Below are positions 32,686-44,425 of a DNA stretch of 64,000 bases, piece after piece (positions within the stretch are counted from its first letter, which is position 1; the number at the start of each line of letters is the position of its first letter). Source of the DNA: Chinchilla lanigera (taxonomy: Eukaryota > Chordata > Mammalia > Rodentia > Chinchillidae); assembly GCF_000276665.1 (NCBI RefSeq), contig NW_004955404.1:35362025-35426024 (forward strand), in the 5' to 3' direction. The position numbers and the translations under genes are program-made. The notes beneath the pieces are model-generated. The model was given only the letters and a program-made list of their open reading frames with translations, ran no database searches and was not told the DNA's origin.

Positions 32686-34338
32686 TTAAACATGCTATCT
32701 TTTCTTCTTGATGCACCAAGATACAAAATAATGTGATCATTCAGTAGCTACCAGAAAATTCAAATTATCTAGTTCTCAGAGATCATAATCTGCACAGACA
32801 AGCAAGTACAGAGTAAAATAGGTCCGATGCAGTCACTTTTTTCTTATATGTACATACATATTAAAATATATTTACAAATATTCAAAATCTAGTAGATTTC
32901 TAATTTTCAGTTTCAGTATGTTCATCTATTTTGAAAAATGATTAACCAGAAAACATCTAAACAGTTTTTGGTACATATGATATGTAAGAAAAATTTTTTG
33001 CAGGTTCTTGATATTACAAGAACTTTTACTATGCCTATAAATCAGTAAGACTTTGACCACTACCTTAAGAGACAAACTTTCCCATGAATTTATAGCTACT
33101 TCAACCAAAACTCTTATTGTATATTTCACACTTCATGCAGCATGTAGAAAAATTTAAGGAGGAAAAAGCACATCAAGGATATTTCTGAGTGCAAATGACT
33201 GGATAAAAAACTTTAGTACAACCTTCTTTAGATTCCAAATTCCTAAATAATGCCACTGAGTCTTCCCATGGTTCTATAGATAAAAATTGCTTCTCGTTTT
33301 CCTATTCAGCATGTCCATGTTAGTTTAGCTTTTCCCTACATTACCACATTAGGATGATGCAAACAATCAGCTTTAGCAAGTCTGTTTGTAATTTATTCTA
33401 AAATATAGGCTTTTGGTAGCAATCAAATTAGAATCCTAGGCTTACTTTGAGCCTTTTTTGGCAGATTGTATGGAGGGTCAGCGTCAAAGTGACCTAAGTC
33501 AGCATCATGGGATCAGAAAGAAAAAACCATATTTACTAGGAAAGAAGAGCATCAGTAGGTATGGCCACTGCATTCTAAACAGTGCTCTGGGTCCTACAAC
33601 AGATGAATGCCAGCCTGGTGAGGAGTGATATATGTCCTTCTTTATGCGGTTCTGACGAATATGGACTAGACAGAAACAGTGAGAGTATCTCTGCTTTTAT
33701 CAGTGGCTGGGTTTTAACAGTTATGTGAAGGAACAGGACCTTGACTCTTGCTTTTGCCCATCAGAGTGGCATTTATGATTCAGTGAACACCAGCCGTGTT
33801 CCTGGAGTGATCAGGAGTTTAGATCCAAGAGTGTGATTAGAGTTTAAATGATGTAGGGATGGATAAATCCACCACCTTAACATTGTTCCAGGTAGACTTC
33901 ACAGAACTGCACAGGAACCCTACATGTGCACACTTAAGCCATGGCTGAATGCTTACATCTCAGGCATCTAATTAATTTCTGGTTCAGATTAAAAGTTTTT
34001 GTTGCATGTTTGCTTGTTGATTCATTCATTCATTCATTAAAATATTTGATGAGTCTCAATGAGGTACTAAGAACGAATATATAAAAAACAAATATTATAT
34101 CTTCTCTAAAACAATTTGTGGTTGGGTATTATATAGCAAAAATCTGTTGGAAATTTCAACACAGAATGTGATGGGAACTATAGCGAAAGGAACATAATGG
34201 GATAGAAAAGAGATACCCACCACAGCCTTACATGTGCTTTTGAATCTGTGGTGTGTCTCCTGCCAAGCTCTACCTTTCCTTTTAACTTCTGCTGTTGAAT
34301 TTATATCTTCCATTTCAATATTTTTATCTTCTTTTGCA
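32686..34338. other. Unassigned sequence
   Basis: No repeat or gene recognised, apart from a short (ATTC)n run at 34021-34038. Confidence 0.4.
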
Positions 34339-34531
34339 GGATTGATCCCAAGGTTTTACACATACTATTCAAGAGCATTCCCATGGAGGTACGTCCCCAC
34401 CCCTTTTTTCTTAAGTTTTCAATTTTGAGATAGAGTCTTGCTAGGTTGCCTAGGCTAGCTTAGGTTTTGGGATTCTCCTGCCTCAGAATCATGAGTAGCT
34501 GGGCTTACAGATGTGTGCCACTTTGCCTGGC
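34339..34531 (-). mobile_element. B1-dID composite SINE, old, minus strand
   Basis: Reverse-complement ID part (GGATTGATCCCAAGGTTTTAC...ACGTCCCCACCCC) is followed without a break by a reverse-complement B1 part (GAGATAGAGTCTTGCTAGGTTGCC...TCCTGCCTCAGAATCATGAGTAGCTGGGCTTACAGATGTGTGCC). In sense orientation this is B1 then ID. Confidence 0.8.
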
Positions 34532-34952
34532 TCAGTATTTGCAATCCATTTGTCTTGTGTATTTATGACCATTTTTACTAGTACATGTTAGCAGTACATA
34601 ATGATTCCATTCACTGTAGGAGATTGGTATATGTACACATCGTATGTCAATTCCCTACTCACACCATCCCCCTTTTATATTTCCAGCACCAGATTCATTT
34701 ATGTATAAGAACTTATAAAGTTAATTATCATATATACAGCTTTTTTATGATTTTTTCCTACCTTATTTCATGCTAAGTAAATATTTTTATATTAGCAATG
34801 CATTCTTGTGTTGTATTTTTAACCATATAATTGAAACTTATTTTCTTAGCAGTTTCTTTAGAGAATTAATATGCACCTTAGGCTATCACCATGTACTTTA
34901 GAATGATATTAACTACTAAACAGAAGTGATCACCATCTACTTTGGTTATTAT
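34532..34952. other. Unassigned sequence up to second gap
   Basis: No gene. GCAGTACATAATGATTCCATTCACTGTAGG at 34591 vaguely resembles a LINE 3' UTR, not enough to call. Confidence 0.35.
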
Positions 34953-35052
34953 NNNNNNNNNNNNNNNNNNNNNNNNNNNNNNNNNNNNNNNNNNNNNNNN
35001 NNNNNNNNNNNNNNNNNNNNNNNNNNNNNNNNNNNNNNNNNNNNNNNNNNNN
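34953..35052. other. Assembly gap (100 N)
   Basis: Exactly 100 N, so a placeholder of unknown true length. Flanks are ordinary AT-rich DNA with no SINE-like edge. Confidence 0.95.
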
Positions 35053-36649
35053 TGGCTTTAATGCAGCTCCATTTCTCTCTCCGTCCTTTGAAACTTATTG
35101 AAATTCCAGGGGTAAATCATTTAGGATAAATGAGGTGTGGAGCCGCTGAAATGTTTTGGGCAAAGAAGAAGTAGGCTCAGCTCTGCACAGATAAGCTCCT
35201 TACACATAGCCATAGGACGGCTTTACGAAAAGCCCCCTCACATACACACATATTTCCTGTTACCAAGTAGGTAAGTTTCTTTTGCTGCAAGAACAAGCAT
35301 TTGTGAACGAAAGAGTGTTGTCACTCCAGCTCTAACAATTTTTAAATTGCACAGTGTTGTAGAGTTCGTGTGCCCAGTGACATGGAGTTCCTGTCTGTGA
35401 TCTTCTAAAACACAGTGAGTACTCCCATGAGTCTGCTCATGCTGCATCTTAGACTGAACTAGGATGTCTCTGTTCTTCTGTTTCATACCGAGTTTAGGGC
35501 CTATCTCTCTGTGTGTCCAAGCAAGGGTTAACTGCTCTTTTCTCTCAGCCTGTGCTTTATTTTTGGCCTGAGCTCTCTTATGCCAGCCTTTGAGCACGAT
35601 ATAGAAATAGACTGAACTCATTGTTACCCTTACAATACACTGTTTTTCGGACACAATGGTAGTTCATCTTTAAGACAAATCTTTGCTTACAGAAGAAACA
35701 TTATTTCTCGTATATAAATAGTAGATTGCATTACAAAGAAGGCACATTTTACTGAATGGCAATGTTATTGCAAAAAGTTAACTTTTAATAATCATATGAT
35801 TATGGTACATAATTATATAATCATAAAATTCGCAGTGGTAGATGAAGGATTCCCAAAGACTGCCTTTTCTATTCTTATTTCCACTGTATAACAGATGCTA
35901 CATTATTCCTTCTGTAAAATAATTCATCAGAAACAGAGTCAAGGGGTGTTCTTGCACAAAGAACAATCACACGTCAGACTGAGGGACGATCAGTATACTG
36001 GAGGAGAAAATGTCATAGAGCTAGTGATGAACAGTCCGTTTTTAGATAGGCAGGAACAGATCTAAAATTTATGTAAAAAGTGATATTAATATAAATGGCT
36101 CATCAGAAAGAGTAGACAGAAGTTACAAGGAGGGAAATAAACTAAAGATCCAGATTGCTTTCCTTAAATGGGTTATTTCTGCTGACTTCCTTGCCCTAAA
36201 TATGTTCAGACAAATTCGTCTTCAGGAAGAATTTCAGATTCTGAAATGTTGCATAATTTATTACATTTAGTTTGATTTATTAAATAGAGTAAATTTAGAC
36301 TGATTATTCTGCCATACAAACTTCCCTTACTAAGTAGAAATTTGAGTCCTCCTCCTTTTATTAGAACAACATCAAATATTGTAGCTATTAGAGGCAGAAG
36401 CTTTCCTCTCCACAATTCTGTTATTTAAAGAATGATGAATCCTGTAGCACACTGGGATGGCTGGGAATCTTTTAGACCCATATTTTAGTTCATTTTAAAA
36501 TCTAAATTTATTTCATGATAATAACACCTATATATACTTATGAGTTACCTTGTGATTATATACACATACACACATACACACACACACGTCTTTTAATACT
36601 TCAATCAAGTTAAACACATTTAGCTCCTCAAGCATTTTCCATTTCTTTA
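35053..36649. other. Unassigned, repeat-poor sequence
   Basis: No transposon recognised. It contains a 138-codon minus-strand open frame (35238-35654) without recognisable domains, a 16-bp perfect palindrome ATAATCATATGATTAT at 35788-35803 and a CA-rich run at about 36560-36588. Confidence 0.45.
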
Positions 36650-37505
36650 TGGTGAAAACTTTCAAAATTCCTTTGTTCTAGCTTTTTGAGATACATAGTA
36701 TGCCAGTGTTGCCTAGAATCACTATGCCATGCTACAGCAGGACACCAGGTCTTCCTACTCCTGTCTCACTGCAGCCAGTCCAACCTATCTGTCTTCCTCC
36801 ATCTTTTTCACCTTTTGTTCTCTCCAGTCTCTGGCTAGCACCATGCTACTCTCAATTTGTATGAGACTGACTTTGTTTTTTTTTTTTTTTGAGTGAGATA
36901 ATGCAGTAACTACTTATCGTTCTGTGGCTGGCTCATTCCTTTAGTATAATGATCTTTGATTCTACCCATATTGTGGCAGCTGATAAACTTTCATTCTGTT
37001 TCTTGGCTGAATAATATTTTATTGTGTAGATGCATGTTATTTCTTTGTGTGTTGCTCTGTTCATGTACACTTAGGTTGTTTCATTTTTGGCTCTTGTAAA
37101 GAGTGGTATAATAAACACAAGAGTGCAGGTATATCCTCCACATACTAGCTCACTTCCTTTGGATATTTTCCCAGTAGTGGGATGCTGGACAATAAGACCA
37201 TTTATTTTTATTTTTTAAGGAACCTCTATCTTGTCTTCCATAATGGCTTTGTTAATTTTCCTTCTCACTAACAGTGTAATACCCTGAACATTTCCTTTAT
37301 GTTTTGTTTTAGAAGTTTCATGATTCCAGGTCTTATTTTAACCCATTTTGGATTAATGTTTATAACTGGTAAGAGATATGGGTCTCTCTTCATTCTTTCA
37401 ATTTTTTCCAGCATCATTCATTGAAAAGTGTGTTACTTGCAACTTGGTGTTACTTTTTAAATGTGTGTTACTTGCACTTTGGTCAAGAAGCAGTTGGCAG
37501 TAACG

Positions 37506-37664
37506 TTGAGCATGGTGATGCATGCCTGTAATCCTAGCACTCAGGAGGCTGAAGCAGGAGGATCATTGGTAGTTTGAGGACAGTTTAGGCTACAAAGTGA
37601 ACTCAAGGCCAGCCTGAACTGCATAGTGAAATTTTACCTCAAAAAGACCAAAAAAAAAAAAAAA
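37506..37664 (+). mobile_element. B1 SINE, + strand, nested in L1
   Basis: GAGCATGGTGATGCATGCCTGTAATCCTAGCACTCAGGAGGCTGAAGC, a duplicated GTGAACTCAAGGCCAGCCTGAAC block, CCTCAAAAAGACC and a poly(A) tail. Same subtype as the copy at 530. Confidence 0.94.
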
Positions 37665-37737
37665 CAAACCCACATATGGCAGTGAAAGTGTTGGTTGACT
37701 TATATTCCATTGGTTTCTGTGCTGATACCATGGTGTT

Positions 37738-37854
37738 TTTTTTTTTTTGTTTTTTTTGTTTTTTTTTTGGTTTTTCTCCGGTACCGGGAACCGAACTCAT
37801 GACCTTGCGCTTGCCAGGCAGGCGCTTTTGCCGCTGAGCTAAATCCCCAGCCCC
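37738..37854 (-). mobile_element. ID SINE, minus strand, nested in L1, with TSD
   Basis: Long T tail, GGTTTTTCTCCGGTACCGGGAACC, CCTTGCGCTTGCCAGGCAGGCGC and GCCGCTGAGCTAAATCCCCAGCCCC. The direct repeat CTGATACCATGGTGTT (37722-37737) / CTGATACCATGTTGTT (37855-37870) has one mismatch. Since the target is the L1 phrase for 'gccagtaccatgctgtt', the pre-insertion site can be read. Confidence 0.97.
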
Positions 37855-38227
37855 CTGATACCATGTTGTTCTGATGACCACGGCATTGTAGTACATTTTG
37901 AGGCCAGAGCTGTGATGCTTCTTCCTTTGTTCTTTCTCTTTCAGGTGAGTTTTTTGTTTTTACTTTTCTTCTATGTCTGTGAAGACTTGGTAATTTGATG
38001 TAGATTGAATTAGTGGATCACTTTGGCTGGCATCATATTTTAACAATATTGATTCTTCCAATGTGTGAACATGGGATGCTGTTCCATTTTTTTATGTCTT
38101 TTCCCATTTCCTTCATAGTAGAGAACTTCTAAATTTATCCTAGCTACTTATCTTTATTTTTGTAGCTATTGTAAAAGGGATTGCTTTCTGAGCTTCTTTT
38201 TTGTCTTGTTTGGTTGGTGATATTGCA

Positions 38228-38407
38228 GATTGAATTGAAGGTGACATACATAGTAAGCAAGCATTCAACCACTGAGGTTTACCCTGAGCCTTTTTAAATT
38301 TTTAGATTGGGTTTTGTTAAGTTGCTAAGATCACACTCACACTCGCCAGTTTACTGTCATACTCTAGTGAGTAGCTGGAATTATAGGTGTGTGCTGCCAC
38401 ACCCAGA
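38228..38407 (-). mobile_element. B1-dID composite SINE, old, minus strand, nested in L1
   Basis: ID part (GATTGAATTGAAGGTGAC...AGCAAGCATTCAACCACTGAGG) followed by B1 part (TTTTGTTAAGTTGCTAAGATC...GAGTAGCTGGAATTATAGGTGTGTGC), both reverse complement. More diverged than the ID at 37738. Confidence 0.75.
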
Positions 38408-38890
38408 TTTTTTTATTTCACCATTGTCATACAGCAATTTGCTGATTTTTGTATGTTGATTTTGTGACTTGTAATTTGGTAAATTTGTTATTAGTACTGG
38501 TAGATTTTTAGTTGGAGTCTGTGTAGTTTTCCGTACACAAAATCAAGCCCTTGAGAACAGTGACAATTTGACGCTCTCCTTTGCATTTTCAGTGCTCTGT
38601 TTCTTCCTTTGCCTGACTACACTGGCAGGAACTTCCGGCTCCATGTTTAATAAGAGTGCTAAAGGCAGATATCCTTGCCCTGTGCCAGATCTTAGAGAGA
38701 AAGCTTCCAATTTTTTCCCATTCAGAATAATGTTAGCTGTTGGATTCTTACAAATGGCCTCTGTTACATGAAGGTATATTCCTTCTATTAAACTTTTTCA
38801 GCCTTTTTATCATGAATAGATGTTGAATTTCAACAAATACCCTTTCTGTTGAGGCAGTAATAGAGTTATTGACCTTTACTTTGCTCATTT

Positions 38891-38956
38891 CACATTTACT
38901 CTTGTATATATACACATTTACTCTTGTATATATCACATTTACTCTTGTATATATAT
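38891..38956. repeat. Three-copy ~22-bp tandem repeat
   Basis: CACATTTACTCTTGTATATA begins at 38891, 38913 and 38934, with 22- and 21-bp periods. It lies in the degraded L1. Confidence 0.95.
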
Positions 38957-39115
38957 TGAACCTCAAAGTTTAGTTTGTGTTATAGATACTAAGTAGATTT
39001 TAGAGGAGTAGGTTTAAAAGAAAGAGCAAAGTTTCAGCATGTTCACTTGAAAATCAATGAAATTAAGATGATGTGAAGGACTGAAAAAAATGGAGAACAC
39101 ATTCACCAGGATTTA

Positions 39116-39206
39116 TATTTATTTGTTTATTGGTCCTGGGAATTGAACTCTAGACCTCACACTTCAAAGGCAGGTGCTGTGCTGCTGAGCTATATCCCCA
39201 GCCCTG
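39116..39206 (-). mobile_element. ID SINE, old, minus strand
   Basis: TTGGTCCTGGGAATTGAACTCTAGACCTCACACTTC and GCTGCTGAGCTATATCCCCAGCCC. The imperfect direct repeat CACCAGGATTTA (39104) / CACTGGGATTTA (39207) is consistent with an older insertion. Confidence 0.85.
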
Positions 39207-40288
39207 CACTGGGATTTAGATTACACTAATTCCTTCAACTTCAAGATACACAAAGTTATGCTGACTTACTTTTCTTTTTTGATCTATCTCTTCCAAGGTG
39301 GAAAATATGCAAATGCAGAATTTGGAGATGACATGTTCAGTATTCCTATGACTTCTTCATAAGAGGACTTCCATCTCTCCATGCATGGTGCGACTTTCTA
39401 GATGCACCAACAGGAGACTCAGTTTCTAAGCATATGAAAAAACACATAAGGTAGTTAAAGATTTTAATTTGAAAAAATAAATTAAGATCCTATCACATAA
39501 TTTATGGGAAATATGCAATATATTTTATTGACTCCACTTAGAACTTGGAAATATGATTTATATAAATTTGCTATTTCAGCATGATGAATTGATTGTCACA
39601 TTGAGGATTACGGAATTAACTGGAAGAACAGATGATTAACCACCACCGCATTTTGGCTAGTGAAGTTTTACCTTCTGATTTTTGAACATTAATAAATCAT
39701 ACTTCAGCATATGGGATTATTTTGGCAATAGAGCCACTTATCAATTTAATCATTTCAAACCTGTGCAATGTGTAAGCTGCAAATGTTGCAGGCATGAAAA
39801 TCAGTTACTAAGAACAATTAAGCGTTATTCTTATGGTCACATTAATTACAACTGAAACAAACCTTGAAAGGCTTAAAAACATAGCACAACTTATCTACTA
39901 TTTACTAGGAGAATAAAAAGAAATCAATATGGCCATTAATTGCACAAATAGCAATAAATACTTTGGCTGCTCGCCAGGAAGTGTACCAACTGAGAGAATT
40001 TTTCGTACTGCTGGTTTCATTACACAGATCATAGTCACAGTAAAGCAGGCAGTGGACTGCTGTTCAATAAACTAAATTTAATGTTACTCAATTATGATCA
40101 TCGTGCTCAGATATAATACTAATAGGAATGTCAACCGCGATTACATTTTCAGATTTATGTAAAATAATTCAAATGCTATTTGCTATCCCTCAGATACAAG
40201 GTTCATCTGGTTGTTTATGGAGTTGGTCGATATTGATTGCGCACAGCAAGTAGCAGAGTAGAAGCCCAACGGCAAGTATATATAACAT

Positions 40289-40329
40289 CCCCGGTGCCAG
40301 CAGCCAGGGTCCTGTGCCAAGCACCGGGG
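40289..40329. repeat. GC-rich perfect 9-bp hairpin
   Basis: CCCCGGTGC (40289-40297) and GCACCGGGG (40321-40329) flank a 23-nt loop. It is unusual in this AT-rich window. Transcribed on either strand it would form a stem of eight G-C pairs and one A-U pair. Confidence 0.85.
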
Positions 40330-42647
40330 GCAGCATGCCAAGTCATCAAGCAGATAGCGCACCTCTGCAAAGCTGCCTCGTTGTTTTTTACAATATTTCT
40401 TTGAATTGCTCACATGTGCCGTGAATAATTCCTGCCAACATTACCCAGCATGAAACAGAAATGAAGGCAGGAAAATATCTTTCTTAGAGAATTCTTTTCA
40501 GAGCGAAATGAATCTAGTGAAGATATCACCCTAACATCATTATACGTGGTTATATATGGCTGAGGCTGTGTCATTTAGCAAAGTATTACTCAGTGGGCCA
40601 AGCAGCTGGTATATATGATTTTGTATATCACCTGCAAAACTATGCCAAACCCTGTAATCAACCAGCTGGCAAAAAACGTAGGGTAGCTAAACACTACTTT
40701 GTTGTTGCACCCACATTTTCAGGAAGTTTGAGAACATAAACAGACATAGGCAGAAGGAACATGTGTGCAAGATAAGGTTTGTTAAAGCTTTTCTGTTCAA
40801 TAAAGCATATAGTGCCTGCTGTTCAGAGTGCTGTTGGACAGATTTGCTTTATTTCTAATGAAGGTGTTTGGGCATTTTCCTGGCACAAATGGAGTAAAAT
40901 TATGTACTTAAAACAACATTTTAAAACAACAACACAACAAACCACCACTTCAATTGCACTGAAACAGATTGGAAAAAATGAAAATAGGTATAAACTGAGA
41001 CTTGATAATGAATTAGTGTCATTACTATGGATGAATCATTCATTTAGGAGAACCCTGCTTACTTTTAAACAACCTGTGTGCCTAGTAACTTCTACTGAGT
41101 TTCTTGCTTCCTAAAATATGTGCTCATGATAATGGTCTCCACACCATTACTCCTGGGGAAAATGCTTTACAGGTGGCCTCTTTACTTATTTGGCTATAAG
41201 TGAATATGAGAGTAATTTGATTGTAAACTAATCTTTATATCACCAGATTTCCAGTGTCAGCAGTGTCAATCTCATTATCTCACCTTTTCACGGGCTCAGC
41301 ACTAGCTTGCTCTCCGTGGCGATGCACCTTTTAAAACCCTACTCCCTCCCTGTTTGACAGATTACTGGAGGAAGAACTAATAACTAGATGAGGGTATTCA
41401 GTGTGGAACAAAGGGGTTTGCTGCTTACAGCCCAAGGTCTCTCGCTCTCATTATCTCTATTGCTATGAGTTTAAGCTCATTAGATTCTCCCGTTTGTCTC
41501 TTTTTAACACAGAAAGGCCGACTCGGGACTCATGGACTCTATCCCAACTCCTAATGTGAAACCTAAAGGTTTGGAGCCCCTATAAAAGTTCTGCCGTGTG
41601 GCACTGCATTTCTCCTAGATCAGATCATCTCTGTGTTTTGGGCAACCTGGTTATCTCTTACTGCTTCTTTTCTTCCGCCTTTCACTGGTGTGAAGCTTTT
41701 CAAATGAGGAATTTTCAAATTATCTTTGCCGTGTAAGAACATCTGAAGGCCTTTTGCCAATCACTGCAAGTGTGTGTGTTTGAACTTCTGCTTCCTCCAG
41801 GAAAAGGGAAACAAAGGAGAAAAGAAAGTAAAACTTTGAAAACTTATTAGAAAATATATAGTGTATATTATATGCAAAAAAGGAATAAACTCTGGAAAAG
41901 ATGAATTTAAGTATAAAAGCAAGTTTCTTATGGGCATATAATAATGCATTACATAATGTCCTTAGAATTAAAACATCAACTTTGATATTTATATTTGATG
42001 CTCCCCTGTGATATGAATAATGTATCCACATCCCATGACTTCTCACCTTTCTTCCTTCACTTTGCAGTTTTGTGGTGCATGTCATTATTTTACAACTTTG
42101 GATTTTTTGTCCTAAGCTTTGAATTTGTGAGACCACTTTCCACTTCCAAATTTTTGATTGGCGTTGAATACATTACATTTTGGTAAAGGTTACTCACTTC
42201 AGAAAAGTGTATCGTATTTGGACCTTTTGAAAAGAGAATATAATCTGTCTCTAAAATATTTCAAAAGTACAATTTTCCAAAATTACAGAACAATAAATTT
42301 AAATTATGTATGTTTTTATTTACTTTTCTTTATCCAGAGAATATTTGGGCACTACTTTTCTTTCTTACATCATTCTTTCATTCATATTTCCATGTTTCCT
42401 TTATCTTCTACAGAATACATGACAATATAAAGTCTAATGTCATGATAATATGCACTCTTTACTTGCTACTAGAAATGCCTTTATTGTGCTTGACATCTCA
42501 ATATTTTATCTTGACTAAGAATTTTATGTTCTAAATTCATTGCTTTCCTGTTTGCTTTTGAAAACTTTCAACCGAGAGCTCCACTGGCTTGTGGAATCTG
42601 ATCATGTTGGTATTTTTTAGGTCATTCTTACTTTTGCATGTGTAAGA

Positions 42648-42706
42648 TATATATATATATATATGTATGTATATGTGTATGTATACATATGTATATATAT
42701 ATGTTT
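42648..42706. repeat. AT/ATGT microsatellite
   Basis: Alternating AT with GT interruptions (TATATATATGTATGTATATG). A minus-strand ORF through it is an artefact. Confidence 0.9.
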
Positions 42707-44099
42707 TATTTATCTCTTTTTCTTGCTTAGTAAGTATTAATTTCGGAGAACTCATATTTTAAGAATAAGTTCAGTAATATTTTCCAATACTTTTTTTTTA
42801 GTTTCTCATTTGAAGTATCATATTGTCTGCTTCCGAAACTCTTAAAAGCAACTGAAATTTAATTATTGTTAACCCTTTTCTTGCTGATTTATTTGGTTAT
42901 TTATGTTAAGGTATGTCTATTAGCTTATTGTCCATATCAATAACTGGACCTTAAGACTTATTCATTCTATCATGCTATGTGTTGATAATATCGTTAATTT
43001 ATGAAACCATTTGTGGCTATAGTAATTCTTGTCCAATTCTTTTTTCCATCTCTCCCTTCCTCCCACTTTGCTCTTCCGCTTCCTTTTTCTTTCTTTCCTT
43101 CCTTCTTCCTTTTCTATCAAATATATAATAAACTAATCTGCTTTCCTTGAAGTAATCATCTATCAAATTTTCCTGATGTTGATGTTGTCAGAAATTTTGT
43201 CAATGTTGGGAAAAATCTTTGAGATGAATCTTCTTCTTGAATTGTAAGTTTTACTACATTAAAAATATTAAGCATTTATGACAAAAATTTAGCATACAAA
43301 CTGATGTAGGATATAAAATATAAAATTGTTTGATTTTGAAGAACATAAAAAACAATAGTATTTTATATTTTCCTGTTGATACAATAATGTTTTGAATATT
43401 TTAAAACATTATTAATGAAATTCATTTCCCCAGTTTCTTTGTGTTTTTAAATGCCTATAGGAGATTCAAATTATATGTGCACTCCTTATTGCACCTCTTT
43501 TGGACAATATTGATGCATGGTATGTATATATTCATATCAGTAAATGCAGTCAATCTTAAGCTACGTTCTTTTCTTGGTTTAGCATCCCCAGAAGTTACAT
43601 ACTATAATTTTTGAAGGTTTTCTTTTGCCCAACAGTAATATAATCTTAATTTCTTACAACAGGTACACACTCTCATGCCCTAAGATATAACATGCTGGGA
43701 TATGACTTTTGTAAGATTATATAAGCACCGATGTGTAGATGTGGATATGAAATAATGATTTTTCTTGATCCGTAACAAAGTATTACTCTGCATGCAAGCA
43801 AGCCTGGCAAAGGGCAATTAGCGCCTTGCTGGCGTGGTGTCTGGATAGTGAGCTCACTGCAAGATGGCAGTCTTCAGATTTCTCGCTACGTATTTGTAGA
43901 AATGTATTGTCACAGGTAGCTTTTTTAAGGGCCAAACTTTCAAAAGGTTTACCGCAAATATTTGACGTTTCCCTTGTCATAAGTAGTACATAAATATATT
44001 AACTTGTCTTCCACTTTTCAGAATTTAGTACACGGTAATTTTTGCTTAAAATTCTCTCCTTTCTTTTGTTCTTGCTGTGGTTTACAGTGGGGAAAAGTA

Positions 44100-44425
44100 T
44101 GTTTTGCTGCTCATTGATTTGAGGCTTGGCCATATAACTTACTTTGAACAATGGAAGGCAAGGTAGCTTTAAATGACCTTTCATGGGCTTTCCTGGTTTG
44201 CCTTGCAATCTATCTATTCTGATATGTACCACAGAAAATGAAAATAACCTAGATAGAGTTTGCTTCTCCAGCTCTTGCCTACAAATAGACGAACTGACCT
44301 CAGCCTATCTGCCATCAAAAAGATAGACATTACTCTTATTCTACAGATCTCTGAGCAAGCAATGAATGTTTGTGTTTAAGCCAGTGAGATTTTAGAGACT
44401 GCTACTCAGCATTCTTACTCTGAAA
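44100..44425 (+). mobile_element. MaLR (MLT1-like) LTR remnant, + strand
   Basis: TGAGGCTTGGCCATATAACTTACTTTGAACAATGGAA, a degraded middle, then GTGTTTAAGCCAGTGAGATTTTAG. This is the order of old mammalian LTRs of the 'cttggccatgtgacttgctttggccaatgg...taagccactgagattt' type. Start and end are approximate. Confidence 0.6.

Larger units (their letters stand above)
36650..38990 (-). mobile_element. Old L1, ORF2 and 3' end, minus strand, with nested SINEs
   Basis: Plus-strand text follows the reverse complement of L1 in order: GAGTGAGATAATGC (36890), ATTTTATTGTGTAGATGCATG, TACACTTAGGTTGTTTC, CAGTAGTGGGATGCTGGAC, GAACCTCTATCTTGTCTTCCATAATGG, CCATTGGTTTCTGTGCTGATACCATG, TTTTAACAATATTGATTCTTCCAATG (38038), and GGCAGATATCCTTGCCCTGTGCC (38663). 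The L1 is interrupted by a B1 (37506), an ID (37738) and a B1-dID (38228). Sequence resumes correctly after each. No ORF survives. Confidence 0.88.
39220..44099. other. Longest stretch with no recognised repeat
   Basis: About 4.9 kb, apart from an AT/GT microsatellite at 42648. It contains many TAAT/ATTA homeodomain-type cores (39560-40120) and a locally GC-richer patch (40215-40400). No ORF with a recognisable domain. Absence of old repeats may mean functional constraint, or only that I do not recognise the family, especially at 42000-43500 where the T-rich plus strand could be an old L1. Confidence 0.4.

Noticed and set aside
35238..35654. 138-codon minus-strand open frame in repeat-poor DNA
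   Set aside because: No recognisable domain, no splice or promoter context, ordinary composition. A chance frame of this length is plausible in 64 kb.
41720..42136. 138-codon minus-strand open frame
   Set aside because: Low-complexity hydrophobic/aromatic content from AT-rich DNA, no domain, overlapped by other frames on both strands.
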